Assembly: GCA_035532415.1 (NCBI GenBank)
Contig: DATKRB010000055.1
Span: forward strand, 1 to 64,000
DNA: 64,000 bases
Source of the DNA: DATKRB01 sp035532415
GTDB taxonomy: Bacteria; Actinomycetota; Acidimicrobiia; Acidimicrobiales; RAAP-2
Reading direction: 5' to 3'
Positions 51,164-60,100 of the stretch are shown piece after piece. A program made the translations under genes and the position numbers. Numbering within the stretch: the stretch's first letter is position 1; every line of letters begins with the position of its first letter. The notes beneath the pieces are model-generated. The model made no database searches. It saw nothing but the letters and a program-made list of their open reading frames with translations, and was not told the origin of the DNA.

Positions 51164-52120
51164 ATGGCCGCCCCGGTGCCGTACGACGAGTTCTCGATGT
51201 TCCGGGAGAACTGCGAGGAGGCCGGCATCCCGTGGCAGGGGGAGCCCCGGGTCGAGCGCCGTTCGTTCGAGGTGGGTCCTGGTCGGCGCCTCAGTGCCCT
51301 CGTGTGGGGTGACGCCCCGCCCGAGCTGGTGTTCTTGCACGGAGGCGGCCAGAACGCCCATACGTGGGACACGGTCATCCTCCGGCTCGGTCGACCCGCC
51401 ATCGCGTTCGACCTGCCCGGCCACGGTCACTCCGACTGGCGGGAGGACCGCGACTACGGACCCTGGCGCAACGCCGAGGCGGTCGCCCACGCGCTCGACG
51501 ACCTCGAGTCGAACCCCATGGCCAGCATCGGGATGTCGCTGGGCGGACTGACCAACATCCGCCTGGCGGCGTCCCGACCCGACCTGGTGCCCGAGGCGGT
51601 GGTGGTGGACGTCACGCCCGGGGTCCTCCAGCGGGCCATCGAGATGACCTTGGAGGAGCGGGGGACCACGGCCCTGGTCGGGGGTCCGAAGATCTACGAC
51701 AGCTTTGAGGAGATGTACGAGAAGACCCTTGAGCTCAGCCCGCTGCGGACGCCGGCAGCGGTCCGGCGCGGCGTGCTCCACAACGCCCGCCCGCTCGAGG
51801 ACGGTCGCTGGCGCTGGCGGTACGACATCGGTGGGGCGCCCGAGGGTGAGGAAGCAGGCCGTGTACCCGAACAACGCGCGTTCACGGACCTGTGGCCCGA
51901 GGTGGCGCGACTGAAGATGCCGGTGCTGCTCGTCCGCGGCGGCCTCTCGACCTTCGTCCTCGACGAGCACGTGGCGGAGCTCCGCCGGATGAAGCCCGAT
52001 GTCCGCGTGGAGGTCGTGGACGGTGCGGGCCACGCCGTGCAGAGCGACCAGCCCAACCGTTTGTCGGAGCTGATCGAGGATTTCGTCTACCGCGGCCGAG
52101 CACACAGGGAGGGACCATGA
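51164..52120 (+). CDS. alpha/beta-fold hydrolase
   Basis: 318 residues: oxyanion strand LVFLHGGGQNAHTWDTVI, PAIAFDLPGHGHSDWREDRD, nucleophile elbow SIGMSLGGLTNIRLA (Ser in G-x-S-x-G), acid region VLLVRGGLSTFVLDEH, and His in VVDGAGHAVQSDQP. A soluble esterase, lactonase or haloalkane-dehalogenase-like hydrolase; the substrate is unknown. Its stop overlaps the start of the O-methyltransferase gene by 4 bases. Confidence 0.87.
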   Translation: MAAPVPYDEFSMFRENCEEAGIPWQGEPRVERRSFEVGPGRRLSALVWGDAPPELVFLHGGGQNAHTWDTVILRLGRPAIAFDLPGHGHSDWREDRDYGPWRNAEAVAHALDDLESNPMASIGMSLGGLTNIRLAASRPDLVPEAVVVDVTPGVLQRAIEMTLEERGTTALVGGPKIYDSFEEMYEKTLELSPLRTPAAVRRGVLHNARPLEDGRWRWRYDIGGAPEGEEAGRVPEQRAFTDLWPEVARLKMPVLLVRGGLSTFVLDEHVAELRRMKPDVRVEVVDGAGHAVQSDQPNRLSELIEDFVYRGRAHREGP

Positions 52121-52821
52121 TCGAGCGCGACACCGAGGAACGCGACACCGGGAGCGACGGTCGAGCGAGGGGACCGAAGAGCTTCTTCCTCACCCCCGAG
52201 ATCCACGAGTACGTCCTCGCCCACAGCACCCCGATCGACGAGGTACAGCGATCGTTGATCGACGAGACCGCCCGCCTTCCCAACGCGGGAATGCAGATCT
52301 CACCGGAACAGGGCGCGTTCATGACGATCCTCACCCGCATCGTCGGGGCACGCCGAGCGGTCGAGGTCGGCACGTTCACCGGTTACTCGGCGTTGTCGAT
52401 CGCCCGGGGGCTGCCCGACGACGGTCATCTCCTCTGCTGCGACGTGAACGAGGAGTGGACATCGGTCGGCCGCCGGTACTGGGAGCGGGCCGGCGTAGCC
52501 GGGAAGATCGAATTGAAGCTGGCGCCGGCAGCCGAGACACTGCGGGCGCTTCCCGAACGCGAGCTCTTCGACCTCGCGTTCATCGATGCCGACAAGCCGC
52601 TGTATCCCGTTTACTACGAAGAGATCCTGAAACGCCTGCGGCCCAACGGCACGATCCTGGTCGACAACACGCTGTGGGGGGGGCGGATCAACGACCCGGC
52701 AGTGACCGATGAACAGACCGCGTCCCTCCGGTCGTTCAACGACCTGGTCGCCTCCGACCCGCGAGTCGACTGCGTGCAGCTCACCGTCGGCGACGGCCTG
52801 ACGCTCCTGCGCAAGCGCTGA
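52117..52821 (+). CDS. O-methyltransferase (CCoAOMT-like)
   Basis: 234 residues. AVEVGTFTGYSALSIARGLP (SAM motif I), LLCCDVNEEWTSVGRRYWER, LFDLAFIDADKPLYPVYYEE (metal-binding Asp in FIDADK) and GTILVDNTLWGGRINDP are diagnostic of the cation-dependent catechol/caffeoyl-CoA O-methyltransferase group. It methylates a hydroxyl of an aromatic small molecule. Last gene of the three-gene operon. Confidence 0.9.
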   Translation: MIERDTEERDTGSDGRARGPKSFFLTPEIHEYVLAHSTPIDEVQRSLIDETARLPNAGMQISPEQGAFMTILTRIVGARRAVEVGTFTGYSALSIARGLPDDGHLLCCDVNEEWTSVGRRYWERAGVAGKIELKLAPAAETLRALPERELFDLAFIDADKPLYPVYYEEILKRLRPNGTILVDNTLWGGRINDPAVTDEQTASLRSFNDLVASDPRVDCVQLTVGDGLTLLRKR

Positions 52822-52826
52822 CGCGA

Positions 52827-52842
52827 ACCCGAGCGCTCGGGT
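52827..52842. terminator. palindrome after the O-methyltransferase gene
   Basis: ACCCGAGCGCTCGGGT is a perfect 16-base palindrome 6 bases after the stop, between convergent genes. It would form only a short hairpin, so it is a weak terminator candidate. A 14-base direct repeat (ggtccggtcaccag, twice) lies just beyond, at 52872-52899. Confidence 0.4.
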
Positions 52843-52888
52843 CCGCCCGCGCCCAGCGCCTCACCGAGGTCCGGTCACCAGGGTCCGG

Positions 52889-53485
52889 TCACCAGGGACC
52901 GATCTCGGGCGCCGGGCCGCGGCCGATGATCCAGGCGAGCAGGGCGCCCGGCCCGGCCCGGTCCCCGAGGTCCGCCAACTCGAGCTCCAACCACCTGGTC
53001 ACCATCGGACCTGGCCAGTCCGAGGCGGCGCGTCCCAGCCCGAGGTCGAGATGGTGCACCTCCACTTCACGCCAGCGGGCGAACGCGACGAAGCTGGCCG
53101 GGTACTCCACGCCGCGCGAGCTCCGGACGAGGTTGTCCCAGGCCCGCTCGGGGAGATCGGCGAACGCGCGCTCCACCCGCGCTGCGCTCGAACGGACGTC
53201 GGCGATCAGGTCGGCGGCCGGGCGGGCGGCCCCCGCCTCGATCGCCTCGGCCCGCCCCTTCATGCCCCCCGGGTACTGGTTGAGGACCACCCCGCGCGCC
53301 GCTCCGCCCAGGTGACGCACCACGCTGTCGGCGTTGCGGGCGAGATGGGTCAGGACATGGCCGCGCGTCCAGCCCGGCAGGCGGCACGGGGACCTCGCCT
53401 CCTCGTCGGTCAGGCCTTCGATCGACGAGAGCAGCGCTGCATGCGAGAACCGGCAGCCCTCGATCGACTCGGCCGGAGCGCCCAC
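52889..53485 (-). CDS. mycothiol-dependent maleylpyruvate isomerase-like (DinB fold) protein
   Basis: 198 residues: CRLPGWTRGHVLTHLARNAD holds the W-x-x-H-x-x-x-H-x-x-R metal and thiol-binding pattern of the family, followed by VVLNQYPGGMKGRAEAIEAG and WREVEVHHLDLGLGRAASDW with the third His ligand. Founding members isomerise maleylpyruvate with mycothiol, a thiol of actinobacteria. Many relatives have other substrates. It converges with the O-methyltransferase operon. Confidence 0.87.
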   Translation of the reverse strand: MGAPAESIEGCRFSHAALLSSIEGLTDEEARSPCRLPGWTRGHVLTHLARNADSVVRHLGGAARGVVLNQYPGGMKGRAEAIEAGAARPAADLIADVRSSAARVERAFADLPERAWDNLVRSSRGVEYPASFVAFARWREVEVHHLDLGLGRAASDWPGPMVTRWLELELADLGDRAGPGALLAWIIGRGPAPEIGPW

Positions 53486-53775
53486 CCCACCCGTCTACCA
53501 GAAGGGTGCGGCTCGTGGTGCCGTGGCTCGTCCCCGGGTACGACGACCCCCGGAGATGCCAAAAGGGGAGGAGCGGCGGCTCCTCCCCTTTTGTTTTGCA
53601 GCAGGCTGGGAACTGTGCTGCAGAACGCACAGTACGGAGGGTGCGTCCCCGAGCCGTCCCGTCGACGTCCCGGATGTCCGGCCGTGGACGGGTCTTTTCG
53701 CTGAACCCGGCGACCCCCACCGGTCCGCACCCCAAGGGCAACGGAACGGCAACTCGGCAGGCGCACGATCGACCG
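53486..53775. other. 290-bp gene-poor stretch
   Basis: Contains the strong hairpin at 53561-53592 and otherwise nothing recognised. The GTGCTGCAGAAC/ACGCACAG stretch near 53615 is weakly self-complementary. Confidence 0.4.
53561..53592. terminator. strong bidirectional terminator hairpin
   Basis: AAAAGGGGAGGAGC pairs perfectly with GCTCCTCCCCTTTT around a 4-base loop. The A and T ends give a U tract on either strand, followed by GTTTTG. It is the clearest rho-independent terminator in the window. Confidence 0.85.
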
Positions 53776-54003
53776 ATGAGCATGCTCGCCCCGACTCCCG
53801 GTGTCTGCTTCGGCACCGTGCTCCGGGACGGGGTACCTCGAGCCTGCCCGCGAGCGGTCGTCTGGCGCGGGACGCTCAAGACGACCCGCAACGGGCTGTG
53901 CTGGGAGGCGGACGCCTGCGAGCACCACGGGCGCAAGCTCATGGACCGGTACCGCGCCTCGAGCCCCCGGGTGGCCCCGGCCGGGATGCGCGCCGGCCAG
54001 TAG
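53776..54003 (+). CDS. small Cys-containing protein of unknown function
   Basis: 75 residues: GVCFGTVLRDGVPRACPRAV, LKTTRNGLCWEADACEHHGR. Four Cys and two His are spaced such that metal binding or disulfides are possible, and the charged tail ends MRAGQ. No family is recognised and no strong ribosome-binding site is seen, but the composition is protein-like and no better frame exists here. It converges with the patatin gene. Confidence 0.5.
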   Translation: MSMLAPTPGVCFGTVLRDGVPRACPRAVVWRGTLKTTRNGLCWEADACEHHGRKLMDRYRASSPRVAPAGMRAGQ

Positions 54004-54019
54004 CCGGGCCTTTCCCGCG

Positions 54020-55423
54020 TCAGCGATCGTCGGCCAGGACCTGTGCAGGAACGTCATTCGGCCTCGCGGCGGCATGCACCTCGTGATGGGACCACCAGCG
54101 ATCGGCATCGGGCGGTGTGGGCAGACCCAGCTTCTCGCGCCTCTCCACCGCCTCGCGCACGGTGCGCTTGATCGTCCGGAGCATCTGGACGTCGCTGTGG
54201 CGGGCAGCACCTCGGGCCCAGAGCTCCTCTTCGCGATGCCAGGCGAGCGTCCTCGCGGTGACGATGGCATCCGTGGCCGCAACGGCTTCTGATCGCGTCG
54301 CCTCGTCCACGTCGGCCAGGAGGTCTGCGGCGCGGCACCAGCCGTAGTCCATGTCGAGCAGCATCAGCCCCTGGGAGACCTCGAACGGGCCGACCACGTC
54401 GACGGTCGGATCGATCACGGTGAGCGTGACCCCCGGCGGGAGGGGATGGGCGATGTCCGCTCTCTGGCGCTCGGTGAACGAGACGGCGCTCATCGCGCGC
54501 AGGAAGACGCCGACGCCGTTGACCGAGGTGAAGTCCCGGTCGTCCCGCGGCTGCACGAGGGGAACCGCCAGGATCGCGAAGATCCGGTTCGCTCCGAGCC
54601 CGACCGCCGGCCGGACCGGGACGTTCTGGAGGACACCGCCGTCGATGTAGATATCGTCGGCCATCGGCCGCGGCGGGAAGATCATGGGGACGCTCGCCGA
54701 CGAGAGCACGCCCTCGACGAAGTCGACGGGCCCAGCCCCTCGGGCCTCGGCCACCGGCGTCACGGCGTCGTCCTCGACGATGGTGCCGTCCTCGGTGACG
54801 TACCGGAGCCGGCCCGCCTGCAGGGCGACCACGGCCAGGCGAAGGTCGAGCCCGGGCCGGGCGATCAGTCGAGGGTCGATGGCGCGGATGCCACTCGGAC
54901 CCCCCTGTCGCAACGCTGCGGCCAACGGGTTGAGGGTCAGGAGCGAGCCGCTGTTGCCCTTCAGCCCCTTGCGCGCCCGGGGGAGTGACGACAGGATCCG
55001 AACGAGCTCGGTGACGAGATCGAGCCCCCGCCGACCGGCGACCGGCCTCGTCGGGACGCCCCCGACCATCGGCCCCAGGCCCTCACCCGGGAGGGGCGGG
55101 CGGATGCGCTCGGTGATGAAGCTACCGATGGCGGTCCCGAGACGCGTTCCGTTCAGCGCGGTGACCCACGGCTGGGTGCCGAACAGCAGCTCGGTGTGGG
55201 TCATCGCCAGCAGGTCCTCGCGCAGCTCGCGGGTCCGCACGACGAACTCGGCCGGCGTCCGGGCCTGCGCGATGACCGATCCGGCGATGGCCCCGGCCGA
55301 CGATGCGGTGATCACGTCGGGCGTGATGGAACGCTCCTCCACCAGGAACCTGATGGCCCCGGCTTCGAACGCTCCCTTGGCACCCCCCCCTGCCAGCACG
55401 AACGCCGTCCGCACTTGGTCCAT
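54020..55423 (-). CDS. patatin-like phospholipase
   Basis: 467 residues. The patatin start FVLAGGGAKGAFEAGAIRFL (oxyanion GGGxKG), nucleophile ITASSAGAIAGSVIA (Ser in A-x-S-x-G form, GxSxG variant) and catalytic Asp in DIYIDGGVLQNVP are present. The region between them is longer than in minimal patatins, and the C-terminal 110 residues are helical (DEATRSEAVAATDAIVTART). Acyl hydrolase on membrane lipids or lipid stores. The start at MDQVRTAF fits the family; an ATG 6 codons upstream is possible. Confidence 0.88.
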   Translation of the reverse strand: MDQVRTAFVLAGGGAKGAFEAGAIRFLVEERSITPDVITASSAGAIAGSVIAQARTPAEFVVRTRELREDLLAMTHTELLFGTQPWVTALNGTRLGTAIGSFITERIRPPLPGEGLGPMVGGVPTRPVAGRRGLDLVTELVRILSSLPRARKGLKGNSGSLLTLNPLAAALRQGGPSGIRAIDPRLIARPGLDLRLAVVALQAGRLRYVTEDGTIVEDDAVTPVAEARGAGPVDFVEGVLSSASVPMIFPPRPMADDIYIDGGVLQNVPVRPAVGLGANRIFAILAVPLVQPRDDRDFTSVNGVGVFLRAMSAVSFTERQRADIAHPLPPGVTLTVIDPTVDVVGPFEVSQGLMLLDMDYGWCRAADLLADVDEATRSEAVAATDAIVTARTLAWHREEELWARGAARHSDVQMLRTIKRTVREAVERREKLGLPTPPDADRWWSHHEVHAAARPNDVPAQVLADDR

Positions 55424-55478
55424 GACCCTCGAGTCTCCCATCCGGGCGACCCCCCGTGAAACCCGGCGGCGGCGGCGG

Positions 55479-55586
55479 TGTCGTCTAGCCGCCGGCGGCG
55501 GCGGTGTCGTCTAGCCGCCGGCGGCGGCGGTGTCGTCTACCCGCCGGCGGCGGCGGTGTCGTCTACCCGCCGGCGGCGGCGGTGAC
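55479..55586. repeat. 26-bp tandem repeat at the end of thiS
   Basis: The unit begins at 55479, 55505, 55531 and 55557, with a diverging fifth at 55583: exact 26-base spacing (TGTCGTCTAGCC or TGTCGTCTACCC, then GCCGGCGGCGGCGG). The last copy includes the final codons and stop of thiS, so the array is a downstream amplification of the end of that gene. Confidence 0.9.
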
Positions 55587-55796
55587 GATCTCGACCGACC
55601 CGCCCTCGGGCAGGAGCACCGAGCTCCACTGCGAGCGCGGGACGACGGACCGATCGAGGGCGACCGCCACGCCGCGTTCGCTCGGGCAGGTTCGGGCAAC
55701 CACCTCCGCCAGCGTGGTGCCCGCAGGGACCTCCACCGCCTTCCCGTTGACGGTCGCCCGGACGCGGGCTGGACCCACCCCGGCCCCGGCGCTCAC
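55563..55796 (-). CDS. thiS: sulfur carrier protein ThiS
   Basis: 77 residues of the ubiquitin-like fold: VRATVNGKAVEVPAGTTLAE, GVAVALDRSVVPRSQW, and the C-terminal Gly-Gly (VTAAAGG) that is adenylated and thiocarboxylated for thiazole synthesis. The GTG start overlaps the thiO stop (GTGA). The stop lies inside a 26-base tandem repeat. ThiG is not in the window; on this strand the next gene downstream is patatin. Confidence 0.88.
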   Translation of the reverse strand: MSAGAGVGPARVRATVNGKAVEVPAGTTLAEVVARTCPSERGVAVALDRSVVPRSQWSSVLLPEGGSVEIVTAAAGG

Positions 55797-56965
55797 GACG
55801 GTGGTGGCGAGGACGAGGACGCCGACATCCAACCGGCCCGTTCGGCGCGGGCCACGTCGAACGGGCCGAGCGCGTCGGGGCCCTCCCCGCCGGTGAGCAG
55901 GGCCAGGACACCCTCCGCCGTGATCGGCGCGAGGAGGATGCCGTTGCGGTAGTGGCCGCTGGCCACCGCCAGCCGATCGACGCCGGTCCAACCGACGAAG
56001 GGCCCGTTGTCGGGGGAGCCCGGCCGGAGCCCCGCGATGCACTCCACCAGCTCGAGCTCGTCGATCCCCGGGACCAGGGTCCGGGCATCGCAGAGAAGGT
56101 CGTGCACCGCTCCCGCCTGAACGCTCCGGTCGAAGCCCCGCTCCTCGACGGTCGCACCGATCACCATCGAGCCGTCCTCTCTCGGCACCAGGTAGCAGGC
56201 CCGACCGCTCACGAGCCCCCTGACCGTCGTGGTGAGGAGCGGCACCTCGGGGTCGCCGTGCAGGCGCACCACGTGGCCCTTCACCGGCCGCACCGGTGGC
56301 AGCACCCCGGTGGGCAACCCGCGCACCGTGCCCGTCTCGCAGCCGGCGGTCAGCACGACCGCTCCCGAACGGATCTCGGAGCCGTCCGACAGGCGGACCC
56401 CCTCGGCCGCACCACCTGCTCCCAGCACGACCCGGTCGACGGCCGCGGTGACCACCCTCGCGCCGGCTCGTGAGCACGCGGCCAGCAGCGCCATCACGAG
56501 CAACCGGTTGTCGACCTGATGGTCGGCGGGAAGATCGCCCCCGCCGCGGACGTCCGGGGAGAGGGCGGGGACCCGCCGCCGGCACTCGGTCCCGCTCAAT
56601 CTCGAGGCCCGGAGACCGAGCTCCCGGTAGAGGTTCAGCAGGTCGTCGATCGCCGCCCGGTCCGAGGCGTCCACCCCGACGGCGATCGCCCCGCAGGTCC
56701 GGTACCCGACCGGGAGACCGGCCGAGGCCTCGAGCTCCTCGGCGAACGCCGGCCACCGTCGGGCGCCCGCTGCCAGCAGGTCCGCCAGGCGCTCCTCGCC
56801 GAAGGACACTTCGCTCACCGCCGCGAGGATCCCGGCGGCCACCCACGACGCCCCCCGGCCCGGGGCCGGGTCGACCACCGTGACCTGCAACCCGCGGCGG
56901 GCGCACACCCAGGCGCTGCTCAGCCCGATCACCCCGCCGCCGACGAAGACCGCATCGGTCGTCAC
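55793..56965 (-). CDS. thiO: glycine oxidase ThiO
   Basis: 390 residues of the D-amino-acid-oxidase fold: FAD motif DAVFVGGGVIGLSSAWVCAR, RGLQVTVVDPAPGRGASWVA, GGGDLPADHQVDNRLLVMAL, RPVKGHVVRLHGD and the closing ASGHYRNGILLAPITAEGVL. It oxidises glycine to the imine used for thiazole formation. The GTG start is set by the FAD motif. Coupled to thiS. It is divergent from gltB across about 190 bases; no thiamine riboswitch was recognised there. Confidence 0.92.
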   Translation of the reverse strand: MTTDAVFVGGGVIGLSSAWVCARRGLQVTVVDPAPGRGASWVAAGILAAVSEVSFGEERLADLLAAGARRWPAFAEELEASAGLPVGYRTCGAIAVGVDASDRAAIDDLLNLYRELGLRASRLSGTECRRRVPALSPDVRGGGDLPADHQVDNRLLVMALLAACSRAGARVVTAAVDRVVLGAGGAAEGVRLSDGSEIRSGAVVLTAGCETGTVRGLPTGVLPPVRPVKGHVVRLHGDPEVPLLTTTVRGLVSGRACYLVPREDGSMVIGATVEERGFDRSVQAGAVHDLLCDARTLVPGIDELELVECIAGLRPGSPDNGPFVGWTGVDRLAVASGHYRNGILLAPITAEGVLALLTGGEGPDALGPFDVARAERAGWMSASSSSPPPS

Positions 56966-57154
56966 CCCGGCGATCCTAGGGTGGCGCCCGCCGCCGCCGG
57001 GCGGCCAGGAACCGATGTGGGGGCTGATAGTCTCAGTCGACTGCTCCAGGGCCAGCGTCGTCCCGGGCGGCAGGATCTCCAACAGTTGAGAGCTACCTGT
57101 GGAGCGACCTGCATGGTCGGACGACGCAGCTGGCCCGAGCCCGGAAGGACGACC

Positions 57155-60100
57155 ATGGCCCGATCGGACCCTGGTGGCGCATACGCCGTCGGCAGTCTGT
57201 ACGACGGGGCACACGAGCACGACGCGTGCGGTATCGGCCTGGTGGCCGACCTTCAGGGCCGCCCGAGCCACCGCCTGGTCATGCAGGCCTTGGCGGTCAA
57301 CGACCGCCTCGCCCACCGGGGGGCGTCCGGGGCCGAGGCCGCCACCGGCGACGGGTCCGGGGTGCTGCTGCAGGTCCCGCACCGGTTCCTCCGCGACGTC
57401 GCCGCCGACGCGGGCCTCCAACTGCCCGAGCCGGGCCGGTACGCGACGGGTATCGGCTTCCTCCCCAGGGACCCCGACGACGCCGACAAGGCCCGGGCCC
57501 AGCTTGCGGCCACCGCCGACGAGGAGGGCCTGGCGGTGCTGGGCTGGCGGGTGGTCCCGACCGACAGCAGCACGCTCGGGGAGACGGCCCGGCGGGCCCA
57601 GCCCCGGATCGAGCAGGCCTTCCTGGCCCCGGCCTCGGGAACGGCCCCCGATCTGCTCGCCCTGGAGCGCCTGGCCTTCGTGGTGCGCAAGCGCGCCGAG
57701 CACTCCGTGGACGGCATGTACTTCGCGTCCCTGTCGGCTCGCACGTTGGTCTACAAGGGCATGCTGACACCGGGACAGGTCCGCGAGTTCTACCCCGAGC
57801 TGTCCGACGAGCGGGTGGAGTCCGGCCTGGCGCTCGTGCACTCGCGCTTCTCGACCAACACCTTCCCGAGCTGGCCGTTGGCCCACCCGTACCGTTACCT
57901 GGCCCACAACGGCGAGATCAACACGCTCGCCGGCAACCGCAACTGGATGCGTGCCCGCGAGGCGCTGCTGCAGACCGATCTCATCCCGGGCGATCTCGAC
58001 CGGATCTTCCCGATCTGCACCCCTGGCGCCAGCGACTCGGCCAGTTTTGACGAAGTGCTCGAGCTGCTGCACCTCGGCGGCCGCTCACTGCCCCACGCCG
58101 TCCTCATGATGATCCCCGAGGCGTGGGAGAACCATGCGTCGATGGACCCGGCCCGCCGCGCCTTCTACCGCTACCACGCGTCGCTCATGGAGCCCTGGGA
58201 CGGCCCGGCCGCGGTGGCCTTCACCGACGGCACCGTGGTCGGCGCGGTGCTGGACCGCAACGGCCTCCGACCGGCGCGTTACTGGGTGACCGACGACGAC
58301 CTCGTCGTGCTGGCGAGCGAGGTGGGCGTCCTCGATCTTCCGGCCGCCTCGGTCGTGCGCAAGGGCCGGCTGCAACCGGGCCGGATGTTCCTGGTCGACA
58401 CGGCCCAGGGGCGCATCGTCGACGACGACGAGATCAAGGCGTCGCTCGCCGACGAGCACCCCTACGCCGAGTGGCTCCAGCGGGACCAGGTCCCGCTGGA
58501 CGAGCTGCCGCCGCGGGCCATGCTGACCCCGCAGCACGCGAGCGTGGTGGCCCACCAGCGGCTCTTCGGCTACACGACCGAGGAGCTCCGGGTGATCCTC
58601 GCCCCCATGGCCCGCAACGGCACGGAGCCCATCGGCTCGATGGGCTCGGATACCTCCATCGCCGTCCTCTCCGATCGCTCCCGGCTGCTGTACGACTACT
58701 TCACCCAGCTCTTCGCCCAGGTGACCAACCCTCCCCTCGACGCCATCCGCGAAGAGCTGGTCACCTCCCTCGCCGCCACCGTCGGACCGGAGGGGAACCT
58801 TCTCCAGGCGACGCAGGGATCCTGCCGGCAGATCGTGCTGCCCCAGCCGGTGATCGACCGCGCCGACCTGGCCAAGCTCATGTATGTCAACGAGAACGGG
58901 GAGACCCCCGGGTTCCGTGCCTTCGCGGTCGACGGGCTGTTCCCCGTGGCGGCCGCCGGCGACGAGGGTCACCCGACCCCCGAGGGGGGGCAGGGGCTGG
59001 CCGAGGCGATCGCCGACGTGCAGCGAAGGGTCTCCGCCGCCATCGCAGAGGGCGCGAACCTGATCGTGCTGTCCGACCGCAACTCCACGACCGAGCTGGC
59101 ACCCATCCCGTCGCTGCTGCTCGTGGCCGCGGTCCACCACCACCTGGTCCGCGAGCGCGCCCGCACCCGGGTCGGGCTGGTCGTCGAGTCGGGCGACGCC
59201 CGCGAGACCCACCACATGGCGCTCCTCATCGGCTTCGGGGCGGCGGCGGTCAACCCCTACCTGGCACTCGAGTCGATCGACGACATGATCGCCGCCGGCC
59301 AGCTCGAGGGCGTGTCGCCGCGCCAGGCGCACCAGAACTACATAAAGGCATCGTGCAAGGGCGTCCTGAAGGTCATGTCGAAGATGGGGATCTCGACGGT
59401 GGCGTCCTACACCGGTGCACAGGTCTTTGAGGCGATCGGGCTCGACCGCGCCCTGGTCGACGAGTACTTCACGGGAACCGCGAGCCGCATCGGCGGGGTC
59501 GGCCTCGACGTGCTCGCCGCCGAGGTGGCGACCCGTCACCGTCTGGCCCATCTCGACCGGCCGACCGAGCGAGCCCACCGCGAGCTCGAGACCGGCGGCG
59601 AGTACCAATGGCGGCGCGACGGCGAGCACCACCTGTTCAATCCCCGGACCGTGTTCAAGCTGCAGCACGCCACCCGGTCCAAGCGGTTCGACATCTTTCA
59701 GGAGTACACCCGCGCCGTCGACGACCAGTCCGCCAAGCTCGGCACCGTCCGCGGCCTCCTCGACCTGAAGCCGCTGCCGGGTGGCCCGGTCCCGATCGAC
59801 GAGGTGGAGCCGGCGGCGGCGATCATCCGGCGGTTCTCCACCGGCGCCATGTCCTACGGGTCGATCTCCGCCGAGGCGCACGAGAACCTGGCCATCGCCA
59901 TGAACCGCATCGGCGGTCGCTCCAACACGGGCGAGGGAGGGGAAGACCCCGACCGCTTCGTCCCCGACGGCAACGGCGACCTGCGCCGCAGCGCCATCAA
60001 GCAGGTCGCCTCCGGCCGTTTCGGCGTCACCAGCGAGTACCTGGTGAACGCCGACGACATCCAGATCAAGATCTCCCAGGGTGCCAAACCGGGTGAGGGA

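Noticed and set aside
52872..52899. 14-bp direct repeat as an insertion target duplication
   Set aside because: The two copies are adjacent with nothing between them. It is a simple tandem duplication at the end of the isomerase gene.
56966..57154. Thiamine riboswitch upstream of thiO
   Set aside because: A CTGATA/CTCAG stretch is present, but the conserved thi-box elements and their spacing could not be found on the thiO strand.
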